Shown: positions 36,882-46,561, numbered from the stretch's first letter. The stretch is 64,000 nucleotides of DNA from JANQRX01 sp963663975 (GCA_963663975.2 CAXXRA010000011.1:314232-378231), one strand, 5' to 3'. Notes: generated by a model from the sequence alone, not told the origin. Program-made: numbers and translations.

Positions 36882-37212
36882 TTAACTCTGATTCCATCGC
36901 TTCCCAATTGAGCAGATGCCGGCTTGTCAGGCGATCCATGTCGGAGCGCATTGTCGCAATCCGGTCTTCGTAAGCCAGCCGGATTTGGCTCTGCCGCGCG
37001 ATCGAAGCCGCAAGCAGGTCATCGCGCAGAATGAGATAGCCGGTTGCCGCGATGTACAGAACCGCGAAAAGAAATCCGATTGTGGCCGATGTGCCGGCCA
37101 GCCAGGGGCGTATGGTTATCGATGTGACGCGGTCCCCGCGCGCGAGGATGATTCTGGGATACCGTTCATCGCGGCCGATTCCGCGAATAAAGCCGACGCC
37201 AGCCGATACCAT
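36882..37212 (-). pseudogene. M23 family peptidase, N-terminal part (split by IS)
   Basis: The start ATG at 37212 has GGGGTGA about 7 nt upstream; a GTG at 37248 is an alternative. The fragment carries a basic N-terminus, a single membrane helix (GTSATIGFLFAVLYIAATGY) and the beginning of a coiled coil (SIARQSQIRLAYEDRIATMR) ending at MESEL where the IS is inserted. As it stands translation runs into the IS (RAPLKIPVPS...). See the catalytic half at 34691-35611. Confidence 0.88.
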
Positions 37213-37780
37213 TGGCAAGTCACCCCAAGCTCCAACAGCTGTCGTCACATGGTGGACCGGCTATGGTTAACAAATCGTAGGATATTGAGGTTTTCGTCGG
37301 TGTTTCGCCCTTTGCCGTCAACACGCCGGCGCAAGTCGTAGCGATGCCGGTGGAGCCTGCCGGTGCGTGATTCGGCGTTCGTAAGAGCTTGAAAAAGAAG
37401 CTCGCCGGATCATGATTTTGCTTTCCGTTTCCGCCGCTGCCAGGGCGGACCTGTTTCGGAGCATCCACCCGTCACGGGTTTGTTTGTCGGCAGCGGTCGA
37501 ATCAACCAAAGGATTCGACAGGGTCGGGAGTGGGAACCGGAGTGTGCCGCCAATCGCGGCGCGGCGGGCAGGAAGGGTCGGAATCGCTGCCCCTGGGTGG
37601 GCCGCGCTGCCTTCCTTTGGTCCAAGTTCCATGGCTTGACCTGATCTGAAACGGGTCTTGCCCACGGCTGTTGTTCGTCAGACGGTATCCCTTTCGGCGA
37701 TGATGCTGCAAAGTAGGCGGCGAACTTGATTCCGAAACCGTGGGAGCCAGCAGCACGGCAGGGGGGAAACAGCTCGGGAT
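37213..37780. other. Intergenic region between the M23 peptidase and DUF3971 genes
   Basis: About 570 bp with short frames on both strands and no recognisable protein. The bases just before 37781 (GGGGGGAAACAGCTCGGGAT) provide a ribosome site for the next gene. Divergent promoters are expected here. I see no repeat of the MITE or IS type in it. Confidence 0.5.
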
Positions 37781-40700
37781 ATGCGGTTTCACACTCGTGC
37801 TCATGATGCGCCCCGCCGTCCCCTGAGGCAGCGTCGTTCGCGCTCGTCCGCGTTGAGGCTCGCCTTACGGGGCACGGGAATAGCGCTGGCAATCCTGATC
37901 GCCGTTGCGGTCGGTGCGGCTGCCGTCGTGGTGACCGGGCCGACCGAACTTTCGCTGGTTCGTGATCAGGTCATTCGCACCCTGCAGGACGGACTTGGCG
38001 ACGGCTACACCGTTCGGGCCGGGAGATCGGTCATCGATATCGACCCGCTCATTGGCGGGCTTGTCATCCGCGTCGACGACATCGTGGTTGAAGATCGCGC
38101 ACAAAGCGTGGTTGCTCGTGTTCCATCAACCCGGTTTTCAGTCAACGCCTTGGCGCTTCTGACGTTGCGCCTCGAAGTCAATGCTCTGGAACTTTCCGAA
38201 GCGGAGATCAGCTTTGTCCGCCTCAACGACGGTTCGGTCAGGTTGGGCGATTTGGGCACCGTGCCGGACGAGCTGTCGCCTGCCGCGGCGGCCGAACCGG
38301 CGACCGACATCGATGGCGGCTTTCCTGACCTGGTCGGTCCGTTGCGCATTCTCGACCGGGGATTGGAGCCGCCGATTTACGCCGCAATCCAGGCCGGCTT
38401 TGAACGCCTCGTCTTGTCGGACAGCACCATTGTCGTCTGGGACGCCGTTGGGGAACGCAAACGCCGGTTTCCGAACAGCGAACTCGAAATTGCGCTGGAT
38501 GCCCGGACGTCCAAGCTGGCGGTCGAATTTTCAACGCTCGGCCATAGCGGTCGTTGGTCTGCCGCGCTCGAACGCACGCTCGACGAGGGCAACGGCGGAC
38601 ATGCCATGACGGCTGTGTTCTCTCAATTGACGATCGCCGATCTCCTTCCCGGCCTCGGCAGCGGACCGTTGACGGCCGACATCCCCCTTTATGGTCGTGC
38701 CAACATCAATTTTGATGACCAGGGCGGTGTCGAAGCCGCCAATGCGCGGATCGACCTCGGTGCCGGCACGATCCGTTTCGACCAGGGGCGGGAGACGATC
38801 CTGCTCGACGAAGCCACGCTGAGGCTTCGCTGGGACATTCCCAATCAGGCCCTGATTGTCGATCGCTCGAGTTTCTTTTTTGGCGAGACCCGAGGATCGG
38901 TGTCGGGGCGCATCCGGGCCGAAGGTGACGCCGCCAACCGCATCTACGCTTTCAACCTGGTGTCCCCGGGCGCCATTCTTGCGCCGCGCGGCTCCGGATT
39001 GAAACCGCTGATCGCCCAGCAGATCGTGCTCATCGGTACGGCCGATCCGCGCACCAAGATGCTGACTATCGACAATGCATCCATTCTGACCTCCGAAGGT
39101 TCGATTGCCGCTGCCGGAAGTCTGGGCTTCACCGCGGCCACGCCATCTCTGGCCATGGCCGCGTCGATCTCGCCGATGTCCGTCAACACCCTCAAGCAGA
39201 TGTGGGTACCGCTGTTTGCGCCCGGTTCGCGCCGATGGGTCCTGAAAAACGTCGAGAGCGGGTGGCTCGAGAGTGGCACCTTCGAAGCCGCTGTACCGGC
39301 CGGTGTTCTGTGGACCGGCGAGAAACCTCGCCTGGCCGAGGATGCGATGCGGGTTGACGCCAGGATGGTTGATCTGACGTTCAGGACCTTCGGCGAAGCT
39401 CCACCGATCACGGGCGCCAGCGGAAACATCATGCTTGCCGGCTCGACCTTCGGCATCGATCTTGACGGCGGCCATCTCGAAACGTCGTTTGGAAACATCG
39501 ACGTGGACGCGGGTGCTTTCGCCGTCCCCGACGCCTCGCTGCGGCCGAGCAACGGTGTGGTGGAGTTGCAGCTGTCGGGACCAGCCGAGGCGCTGGGCGA
39601 AATCGCCGATTCAGGGCCGCTCTTCGCCTTGTCTCGGCAGGGCATCGCGCCCAGCGATCTGAGCGGCGACGGCAAAGCCACGATTTCGCTGCGTATACCG
39701 CTGCGGCCAGGGGTCACCGAAGCCGATATCGACTGGAAAGTCGTGGTCGAAGGCCAGGGTCTTTCGAGCAAAGTGCCGATAGACGGGCGGATCATCACCA
39801 ATGCCGACGTCGCCATTACCGTGACGCCGAGCGAGGTCGGTGTCTACGGCAGGGCCGAGATCGATGGCGTTGAAGCCGATGTCAGCATGGCACTTCCCCC
39901 TCTCGGCGGGACGTCCACCCAACCGGGTACGCGGCTGGTCCGGCTGATCTTGGACGACGAAGCGCGCAAGAAGCTCGGGGTCGGTCTCGAAAACATGCTG
40001 GCAGGGTCCGTCACGACCCTGGTCAGCGACAATCAGGACGGTGGGAAGCGCTACGAACTCGATCTTGAACGCGCCCGCATGACCATTCCCAGTATCGGTT
40101 GGGTCAAGGGCATCGGCGTCCCAGCTCGTTTATCCTTCGACATTTCCCCGGCCGATGACGGGCACCTTGTCCGAAACCTTGTCTTCCAGGGTGATGGCTT
40201 TGGGTTCCGTGGAACGGCCAAGCTTAACCAGTCCTATGGCCTGGAGGAGGCCGACATTGCCCATTTGGCATTGCGTGAAGGCGACTCGGCCGCGATCAAG
40301 ATCACGCGCGGATCCAGTGGCTTCGCCATCAATCTTCGCGGCGATTCCATCAACCTCCAGGGCCTGATCAGCCAGGTCAAGGAGCGATACGAAAAGTCTG
40401 GCGGTTTTCCCGATCTCGCCCTGGATGCGGAAATCGGACGATTGATCGGCTTTAATCAGGAGGTTATCACCGGAGCCACCATTCGGCTTGTTTTGGTCGG
40501 TGGCGAAATGCAAAAACTGTCACTCCGCGGCAGCCTCGGCGAATCGGAAATCTCGCTCGAATACGCGATTACACACGCCGGGACGAGCCTCTCCGGTCGG
40601 GCTCTCGACACCGGGCGCCTGATGAGGTTCGCCGATCTCTACACCAGGATGTTGGGCGGTGTTGCGGTGTTGCAGGGCCAGGCAGGGCCAGGCGAGCCGA

Positions 40701-41167
40701 CGGTTGGGACTTTCGAAGTCGACAGTTTTCAGGTCATCAACGAGCCGGCGATGGAGAGGGTCGCGGTCAGAAATTCGGACCAGTCGTCCGGTTTGTCGCC
40801 GGCCGCCTTTGACCCGGGCCTCGTGAATTTTGACAAGCTGGTCGCAGGTTTCATCCGTACCGACCGCTCGATCATCATCGAGGACGCACTTCTGCGCGGG
40901 GCGGATGTGGGGGCAACGTTTGCGGGGCGCTACGACGTGCCGACCACCAATGTGGTGATCACCGGAACGTATCTGCCAGCTTATGCGTTGAACAATCTGT
41001 TCGGACAGATCCCGATCCTGGGCATTGCGCTTGGCGGTGGATTCCGCGAGGGGCTTATCGGGATCACCTTCAAGGTCGAAGGCCCCATCGCCAAGCCAGA
41101 TGTTCTGTTCAATCCGCTTTCCGCCGTGGCGCCCGGCATTTTCCGTAAGATCTTCGAGTTTCAGTAG
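37781..41167 (+). CDS. DUF3971/AsmA-like inner membrane-anchored periplasmic protein
   Basis: A 1128-aa protein with a basic N-terminus, one transmembrane helix (GIALAILIAVAVGAAAVVVT) and a very long beta-rich periplasmic region. The mid part (PLYGRANINFDDQGGVEAAN, then GSVSGRIRAEG) fits DUF3971 and the C-terminal part (GAFRE-like FREGLIGITFKVEGPI, KPDVLFNPLSAVAPGIFRKI) the AsmA-like C-terminal domain. Such YhdP/TamB-like proteins are implicated in lipid transport to the outer membrane; that role here is inferred from family only. It is convergent with tyrS, 9 bp apart. Confidence 0.88.
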   Translation: MRFHTRAHDAPRRPLRQRRSRSSALRLALRGTGIALAILIAVAVGAAAVVVTGPTELSLVRDQVIRTLQDGLGDGYTVRAGRSVIDIDPLIGGLVIRVDDIVVEDRAQSVVARVPSTRFSVNALALLTLRLEVNALELSEAEISFVRLNDGSVRLGDLGTVPDELSPAAAAEPATDIDGGFPDLVGPLRILDRGLEPPIYAAIQAGFERLVLSDSTIVVWDAVGERKRRFPNSELEIALDARTSKLAVEFSTLGHSGRWSAALERTLDEGNGGHAMTAVFSQLTIADLLPGLGSGPLTADIPLYGRANINFDDQGGVEAANARIDLGAGTIRFDQGRETILLDEATLRLRWDIPNQALIVDRSSFFFGETRGSVSGRIRAEGDAANRIYAFNLVSPGAILAPRGSGLKPLIAQQIVLIGTADPRTKMLTIDNASILTSEGSIAAAGSLGFTAATPSLAMAASISPMSVNTLKQMWVPLFAPGSRRWVLKNVESGWLESGTFEAAVPAGVLWTGEKPRLAEDAMRVDARMVDLTFRTFGEAPPITGASGNIMLAGSTFGIDLDGGHLETSFGNIDVDAGAFAVPDASLRPSNGVVELQLSGPAEALGEIADSGPLFALSRQGIAPSDLSGDGKATISLRIPLRPGVTEADIDWKVVVEGQGLSSKVPIDGRIITNADVAITVTPSEVGVYGRAEIDGVEADVSMALPPLGGTSTQPGTRLVRLILDDEARKKLGVGLENMLAGSVTTLVSDNQDGGKRYELDLERARMTIPSIGWVKGIGVPARLSFDISPADDGHLVRNLVFQGDGFGFRGTAKLNQSYGLEEADIAHLALREGDSAAIKITRGSSGFAINLRGDSINLQGLISQVKERYEKSGGFPDLALDAEIGRLIGFNQEVITGATIRLVLVGGEMQKLSLRGSLGESEISLEYAITHAGTSLSGRALDTGRLMRFADLYTRMLGGVAVLQGQAGPGEPTVGTFEVDSFQVINEPAMERVAVRNSDQSSGLSPAAFDPGLVNFDKLVAGFIRTDRSIIIEDALLRGADVGATFAGRYDVPTTNVVITGTYLPAYALNNLFGQIPILGIALGGGFREGLIGITFKVEGPIAKPDVLFNPLSAVAPGIFRKIFEFQ

Positions 41168-41176
41168 CCGCGCCGG

Positions 41177-42424
41177 TCAATCGGGGCGCACCAGCACATG
41201 CTTCTTGCGGCCGAACGACAGCTTGATGGCACCGTCGATGAGATCGTCCGCCGTCACTTTTGATGCTTCATCCGAAATCGGCCGGTCGTTGAGCCGGAGG
41301 CCGCCACCGCGGATCTGACGCCGCGCCTCGCCATTCGACCGGACCAGACCAGCTTGAACGAAAAGTTTCAGGATGCCGATGCCGTCCGCCAACTGCGAGG
41401 CCGAAATCGGAACGGTCGGCAGTGCGTCCGAACGCCCGCCTTCCTCGAAGGTCCGGCGCGCCGCTTCGGCGGCCTCGTCTGCGGCCTGTCGTCCGTGCAG
41501 GAGTTCGGTCGCCGCATTGGCGAGGGTTTTCTTGACGTCGTTGAGTTCGACTCCCTCGACCGCTTCCAGACGCTCGATTTCGGGCAGCGGAATCTCGGTG
41601 AACAGTCGCAGGAATCGACCGACATCGGCGTCCTCGGTGTTGCGCCAGTACTGCCAATACTCGTAGGGCGAGACCATATCCGGGTTGAGCCAGACCGCTC
41701 CTTGCGCGGTCTTCCCCATTTTCGCTCCCGATGAGGTCGTCAGCAGCGGGCAGGTCAGCCCGAACAGCTGTGGCGTTCCCAGACGACGGCCGAGGTCGAT
41801 GCCGTTGACGATGTTGCCCCATTGATCCGATCCGCCGATCTGAAGGCTGCAGCCATACCGCCGGGACAATTCGACAAAGTCGTAGGCCTGCAGAACCATG
41901 TAGTTGAACTCGAGGAACGAAAGTTCGCTCTCGCGCTCCAGCCGCGTTTTCACCGACTCTAAGCTGAGCATCCGGTTGACCGAAAAATGGCGCCCAATAT
42001 CCCGCAAAAACGGCAGATATCGAAGCTCCAGCAGCCATTCGGCGTTGTCCACCAGGAGCGCGCCGCCCCGACCGCCAAAGTCGATAAACTTCGCAAAGGC
42101 CTGCTCGATGCCGCGCTTGTTGGACTCGATCGCATCATCGCCCAGGATGGGGCGGCTCTCGTCGCGGAAGCTTGGATCGCCGACACGGGTGGTGCCGCCG
42201 CCGACCAGGATGATCGGTCGGTGGCCGGTCTTTTGCAGCCAGCGCATCATCATGATCGACACCAGGCTGCCGACATGAAGCGAGGGTGCGGTACAGTCGT
42301 AGCCGACATAGGCCACCACCGACTCGGCGGCGGCAGCTTCATCGATGCCCGTCGAATCCGAGCTCTGATGAAGGTAACCGCGGTCGAACATGGCCCGCAT
42401 GAAATCGGACTTGAACACGCCCAT
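41177..42424 (-). CDS. tyrS: Tyrosyl-tRNA synthetase
   Basis: A class I synthetase of 415 aa. The HIGH-like motif is HVGSLV after DCTAPSL, tyrosine recognition includes YMVLQAYDFVEL and QIGGSDQWGNI, the KMSKS-like loop is KMGKT (a variant common in this group), and the C-terminal S4 domain is LVRSNGEARRQIRGGGLRLND. It is divergent from anmK, 72 bp apart, an arrangement I recall as conserved in Rhizobiales. Confidence 0.96.
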   Translation of the reverse strand: MGVFKSDFMRAMFDRGYLHQSSDSTGIDEAAAAESVVAYVGYDCTAPSLHVGSLVSIMMMRWLQKTGHRPIILVGGGTTRVGDPSFRDESRPILGDDAIESNKRGIEQAFAKFIDFGGRGGALLVDNAEWLLELRYLPFLRDIGRHFSVNRMLSLESVKTRLERESELSFLEFNYMVLQAYDFVELSRRYGCSLQIGGSDQWGNIVNGIDLGRRLGTPQLFGLTCPLLTTSSGAKMGKTAQGAVWLNPDMVSPYEYWQYWRNTEDADVGRFLRLFTEIPLPEIERLEAVEGVELNDVKKTLANAATELLHGRQAADEAAEAARRTFEEGGRSDALPTVPISASQLADGIGILKLFVQAGLVRSNGEARRQIRGGGLRLNDRPISDEASKVTADDLIDGAIKLSFGRKKHVLVRPD

Positions 42425-42496
42425 GGCTTCGTTTGTTCCTTACACGATCGCAATTGTCAGCGCGGCTGTTTAGCAGTTAGACGATTGGATTACACG

Positions 42497-43639
42497 ATGG
42501 ACGCGCTCGCCATGCCGGCAATGACTGTTCTTGGCCTGATGAGCGGCACGTCGATGGATGGCATCGACGCGGCCGTTGTCGAAACTGACGGTGAGGCGAT
42601 CAACGCTTTCGGTCCCCGCCTGTTTTCGCCCTATGCCGACGACGAGCGAGATTTGTTGGACAGGGCGATTGAGGCTGCCCCCTCGCTTGATGATCGGCGG
42701 TCACGTCCATCAGTGATCGCTGAGGCTGAGGCGGTGGTCACCGATGCCCATGGCCGTATCGTTGAGCGCCTGCTCGACGAACATCCAAGCTTGTCGATCG
42801 ACCTCATCGGCTTTCACGGACAGACGATCCTGCACGCGCCCGAGCGGCGCATGACGGTTCAAATCGGCGACGGTGGGGTCCTGGCTCAGCGGCTCGCAGT
42901 GCCGGTGATGTTCGACATGCGCGCCGCCGATATGGCGGCCGGCGGTGAGGGGGCGCCTCTGGTTCCGATTTTCCATAAGGCGCTGATCGGTCGCTCCGGC
43001 CTGTCGGGTAATGTCGCAGTGGTCAATATCGGCGGCGTCGCCAATATCACCCGAATTGGCGCCGACGGATCGCTGCAGGCGGGCGATGTCGGGCCGGGCA
43101 ACGCGCTGCTTGACGATTTGATCCGGGCGCGAACGGGGCTCACCATGGATCGAGACGGCACGTTCGCCAGCCGGGGGCAGATCGACGACGAGCTCGTCGC
43201 CAGATGGATGACCGACCCGTGGTTCGATCGACCGTTGCCGAAGTCGCTCGACCGGAACGCTTTTTCCGTCGAAGCGGTGGCCCGGCTGAAGACCGAAGAC
43301 GCCGCTGCGACACTGGCCGGTTTCACTTCTAGAGCCATCGTGAAAGGGATTGTGATCACCGGCGGTGCCGACAGCATCGTCGTCGTCGGCGGCGGGGCGA
43401 GAAATCCGACCCTCCTCAAGAATATCCTGCAAGATGCTGGAATCGCAGTGGAAACGGGTACTATCCATGGTTGGGATTCGGATTTTGTGGAGGCGCAGGC
43501 GTTCGCTTATCTGGCCGCTCGCGCACGCCACGGCCTGCCTTTGACCTACCCTGGAACAACCGGGGTCGGCAGGCCGCTCACCGGAGGTCGGCTGGCCGAT
43601 TTGCATGCGTCTGGCAGGGCGCCGCCGATTACGGTATGA
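42497..43639 (+). CDS. anmK: Anhydro-N-acetylmuramic acid kinase
   Basis: Recycles cell-wall anhydro-MurNAc by hydrolysis and phosphorylation to MurNAc-6-P (380 aa). The N-terminus MTVLGLMSGTSMDGIDAAVV is diagnostic; then IGFHGQTILHAP, VVNIGGVANIT, DVGPGNALLDDLI and VVVGGGARNPTL, the ASKHA ATPase signature elements. ATG 42497 is the first in-frame start after the divergent region; ATG 42512 and 42521 are alternatives. It overlaps lpxD by 4 bp (ATGA). Confidence 0.94.
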   Translation: MDALAMPAMTVLGLMSGTSMDGIDAAVVETDGEAINAFGPRLFSPYADDERDLLDRAIEAAPSLDDRRSRPSVIAEAEAVVTDAHGRIVERLLDEHPSLSIDLIGFHGQTILHAPERRMTVQIGDGGVLAQRLAVPVMFDMRAADMAAGGEGAPLVPIFHKALIGRSGLSGNVAVVNIGGVANITRIGADGSLQAGDVGPGNALLDDLIRARTGLTMDRDGTFASRGQIDDELVARWMTDPWFDRPLPKSLDRNAFSVEAVARLKTEDAAATLAGFTSRAIVKGIVITGGADSIVVVGGGARNPTLLKNILQDAGIAVETGTIHGWDSDFVEAQAFAYLAARARHGLPLTYPGTTGVGRPLTGGRLADLHASGRAPPITV

Positions 43640-44808
43640 GCCGGAGTTCCTCCGAGCCACCAGCAAAGTCACTCGAAGAATCCGCCTCCGCAATGAAACT
43701 TGCAGAAATCGCAGAAGCCCTTTCGGGAGAGGTCTCCGGAGACACCGATCTGGAGATCGATCGCGTCGTCCACCCGGCCGACGCCGCCGATCGCGGTGAT
43801 CTGGCTGTGGCGCTCAGCGACGATGCGCTCGCGGCACTGGGCGATTGCAAGGCCGGTGCGGCGGTGGTCGCAGAAGGTTCGGCGGAGTCGGTTGCTGGGC
43901 TCCCGGTTATCCACGTAGCCGGCGATGAGCGGAGCGTCATCGCCGATCTGACGGAATTATTCGCCGCCGCTCCAAGCCTGGACAAGGGCGTCCACGAGTC
44001 CGCCAATGTCGCCGCTGACGCAGACATCGGCAGCCAGGTCTCCATTGGCGCCTTTGCCAGCATCGGTGCCGGCAGTCGATTGGGCGACCGGACAAACGTG
44101 CTCGCCAACGTGATCGTGGGGACCGGCGTGGTGATCGGAAGCGATTGCACGATCTTTCCCGGCGCCGTCATTGGCGATCGCGTCGAGATCGGTGATCGGG
44201 TCATCATCCACGCCAATGTGGTGATCGGTGCCGACGGCTTCAGTTTCATACCGGCCGGTGCACCGGATGCTGGGGGCGGGGCCCCCGGCATCCCGCGCCG
44301 CATCCATTCGCTGGGGACGGTGGTGGTCGAGGACGACGTCGAGATTGGGGCCGGGACCACCATCGACCGCGCGACGCTCAGGCAAACCCGCATCGGACGC
44401 GCCACCAAGATCGATAACCAAGTTCAGATCGCGCACAACACGGTCATCGGCGAGTCCTGTATCATCTGCGGAAAAGTCGGCATCGCCGGGAGCGTGGTAC
44501 TCGGCGACCGGGTTCTGGTGGCCGCTGCAGCGGGGATTCGCGATCACGTCACCATCGGTTCGGATTCAACCATCGCCGCGTTGGCGGGCGTTGGCGGAAA
44601 CGTTGCGTCGGGTACGGTCATGTCGGGGATACCGGCCACGCCGCACAAAAGATGGATGGAAAGGCTCGTGAATGTGGGCCGCCTGAAGATGCTTTATTCG
44701 CGCGTCGCCGCGCTTGCGGAGCGGATGACGGTCCTTGAGAAAAAAATGGGTCTCGAACAACCGGGGCAGGCCGAACCGACTGGAGGTGAGCATGGCCGAA
44801 GTGGCTGA
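43636..44808 (+). CDS. lpxD: UDP-3-O-(3-hydroxyacyl)glucosamine N-acyltransferase (LpxD)
   Basis: Adds the N-linked hydroxyacyl chain to UDP-acylglucosamine in lipid A synthesis. After an N-terminal uridine-binding domain (MKLAEIAEALSGEVSGDTDL) come hexapeptide repeats of the left-handed beta helix (IGSQVSIGAFASIGAG and on to DRVEIGDRVIIHANVVIGAD), with the catalytic His in VQIAHNTVIGESC and a C-terminal helix. The start may be ATG 43636, overlapping anmK, or 43693. It lies apart from the usual bamA-lpxD-fabZ-lpxA cluster and next to an acp and fabF, so it could be a second, specialised copy. Confidence 0.9.
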   Translation: MSRSSSEPPAKSLEESASAMKLAEIAEALSGEVSGDTDLEIDRVVHPADAADRGDLAVALSDDALAALGDCKAGAAVVAEGSAESVAGLPVIHVAGDERSVIADLTELFAAAPSLDKGVHESANVAADADIGSQVSIGAFASIGAGSRLGDRTNVLANVIVGTGVVIGSDCTIFPGAVIGDRVEIGDRVIIHANVVIGADGFSFIPAGAPDAGGGAPGIPRRIHSLGTVVVEDDVEIGAGTTIDRATLRQTRIGRATKIDNQVQIAHNTVIGESCIICGKVGIAGSVVLGDRVLVAAAAGIRDHVTIGSDSTIAALAGVGGNVASGTVMSGIPATPHKRWMERLVNVGRLKMLYSRVAALAERMTVLEKKMGLEQPGQAEPTGGEHGRSG

Positions 44809-45043
44809 GGATGTATTGGCGATCATCGCCGCAAAAATTCCTGGCGAGCGCAAGGGCGTCAGACTGACCGACAAGCTTGAAGAGTTGGGGTTGGAGTCGG
44901 TGGACTTTCTGGAGATGGTTTTTGATCTGGAAGAAAAGTTCGAGATCCAAGTCCCCTACAACGCCAATACCGCGGCGGATGATTTTACGACCGTCGAAGA
45001 CGTGGTTAAAGCGATCCAGGGTCTGGTCGAGCAGAAAGCGTGA
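44792..45043 (+). CDS. Acyl carrier protein (specialised)
   Basis: An 83-aa acyl carrier protein. The ATG at 44792 has a strong ribosome site (GGAGGTGAG) inside the end of lpxD, with which it overlaps by 17 bp. The phosphopantetheine Ser is in LGLESVDFLEMVFDLEEKF, where Glu replaces the usual Asp before Ser. The order lpxD-acp-fabF suggests delivery of a special (for example very-long-chain hydroxy-) acyl group to lipid A, parallel to the AcpXL system of rhizobia; the sequence is not clearly AcpXL itself. Confidence 0.85.
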   Translation: MAEVAEDVLAIIAAKIPGERKGVRLTDKLEELGLESVDFLEMVFDLEEKFEIQVPYNANTAADDFTTVEDVVKAIQGLVEQKA

Positions 45044-46260
45044 TCTGGCCCCATCGTGTCGTCGTAACTGGCTGTGGGGTCATGTCTCCCCTCGGCCATG
45101 ATACGCTCAGCTACTGGTCGGGCCTTGCCGCCGGCACGAGCGGCATTGCCCAGCCGACGCTGGTTGATCCGGAACTCCTGCAGGGCGAAGTCGTCGCCGA
45201 GGTCAAGGATTACAACGCGGCCGATCATTTCGACGAGCGCCAGCTCGCCCCCCTTGATCGCGTGTCGCAGTTCGCGATCGTCGCTGCGCGGCAGGCCATC
45301 GCCCAGTCCGGTTTGGAACTTGGCAACGGCCTGTCCGAGCGGACCGCCACGATCGTCGGCACCGGCATCGGCGGTTCGACGACGCTGGACGAGTCGTACA
45401 AGCGTCTCTACGGCGAGAATGCCAAGCGCATCTACCCGCTCACCGTACCCAAACTCATGCCCAATGCGCCCGCGAGCCAGGTGTCCATGCATTGCGGTTT
45501 GCGCGGCCCGTCTTTCGGTGTGGTCAGCGCCTGCTCCTCTGCCACCCACGCGATCGGCACCGCTTTTCAAATGGTCCGTACGGGGATCGCCTCGGCTGCG
45601 GTCACCGGCGGCACGGAAGCCTGTATCAATCTCGGCACGCTGAAGGCCTGGGAAGCGCTGAGAGTCATGGCGAACGACACCTGTCGCCCATTTTCCCGTG
45701 ACCGACGCGGGCTTGTGATCGGGGAGGGCGCGGCGATGGTCGTGCTCGAGACGCTTGAGGGAGCCCGCAAGCGCGGCGCCGAGATCATCGGCGAAATCGT
45801 TGGCTTCGGCATGAGCGCCGACGCCGCCGACCTGACCAATCCGGATATCGGGGGTATGGCACGCGGCGTGCAGGCCTGTCTTGACGACGGCGGCATCGCT
45901 TCCCAAGACGTCGACTATATCAACGCCCATGGCACCGGTACGGCGGCCAACGATACCGCCGAGACGGCCGCGCTCAAGGCGACCTTCGGCGACCAGGCGA
46001 GTAAAATTCCGATTTCGTCGACCAAATCCATGGTCGGCCATGCATTGGGAGCGGCCGGGGCGTTGGAGTTCATCGCCATCCTGTTGGCAGCGCGCGAAAA
46101 CGTGGCCCCCCCGACGGCCAACTATCTCGGCCCCGACCCGGCCTGCGACCTCGACTATGTTCCCGACGAAGCCAGGCCGCACAAGATCGACCTCGCGGTC
46201 TCCAATTCATTCGCGTTTGGTGGCCTCAACGCCGTGCTTGCGGTGGCCAAGACGCCCTAA
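45040..46260 (+). CDS. Beta-ketoacyl-ACP synthase II (FabF-like)
   Basis: An elongating condensing enzyme (406 aa). The nucleophile Cys is in SFGVVSACSSATHAIG, the first His in INAHGTGTAANDTAE, the second in STKSMVGHALGAAG, and the C-terminus has NSFAFGGLNAVL. The GTG start at 45040 overlaps the acp stop (GTGA), so the pair is translationally coupled and probably works as carrier plus condensing enzyme. A short inverted repeat follows the stop. Confidence 0.92.
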   Translation: MIWPHRVVVTGCGVMSPLGHDTLSYWSGLAAGTSGIAQPTLVDPELLQGEVVAEVKDYNAADHFDERQLAPLDRVSQFAIVAARQAIAQSGLELGNGLSERTATIVGTGIGGSTTLDESYKRLYGENAKRIYPLTVPKLMPNAPASQVSMHCGLRGPSFGVVSACSSATHAIGTAFQMVRTGIASAAVTGGTEACINLGTLKAWEALRVMANDTCRPFSRDRRGLVIGEGAAMVVLETLEGARKRGAEIIGEIVGFGMSADAADLTNPDIGGMARGVQACLDDGGIASQDVDYINAHGTGTAANDTAETAALKATFGDQASKIPISSTKSMVGHALGAAGALEFIAILLAARENVAPPTANYLGPDPACDLDYVPDEARPHKIDLAVSNSFAFGGLNAVLAVAKTP

Positions 46261-46262
46261 GT

Positions 46263-46344
46263 GGATCAACCGAGACATTTGAGTCCAAACAAGCTTGTCG
46301 ATGACTGGCTCGTAAAGCCTTCCAATGTCTCGATAAGTTGATCC
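46263..46344. repeat. 82-bp inverted repeat after fabF
   Basis: Arms GGATCAACCGAGACATT (46263-46279) and its complement with a 4-nt insert (AATGTCTCGATAAGTTGATCC reversed, 46324-46344) flank a 44-nt centre. The position just after the fabF stop suits a terminator, but the large loop and lack of a T-tract also fit a small mobile palindrome. Confidence 0.6.
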
Positions 46345-46391
46345 ATCAGCGAAGAATCGGGGGGTTCGAAACGATCGATTCGAGCCGCTGG

Positions 46392-46561
46392 GATCCTTTC
46401 AACCAACGCATCGCCCGTTCCCTCGGGTTTGTCGATTGGCGGGCGCCAACGTCAAACCTATCCAGAGCGATGCGGGGGCATCGACCGTCGATCGTTTCGA
46501 CGCTTGATCGGCTCGCCGATCGAGAACCGGAATTGGCTCAGGGTTGGTCGAAAAGGCTCTA
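46392..46561 (+). mobile_element. MITE-like element, copy 3, internally deleted
   Basis: The right half matches copy 2 (CGTTCCCTCGGGTTTGTCGA and on to GGTTGGTCGAAAAGGCTCTA). The left end keeps only TCCTTTCAACCAAC of the terminal repeat and is joined directly to the right half, so the central 100-plus bp are gone, as is the left TA. Its right-hand TA supplies the stop codon TAG of the convergent alpha/beta hydrolase gene. Confidence 0.8.

Noticed and set aside
37318..37892. Reverse-strand frames of 115-160 aa between the M23 and DUF3971 genes
   Set aside because: No family, no ribosome sites, several overlapping frames of similar length on both strands.
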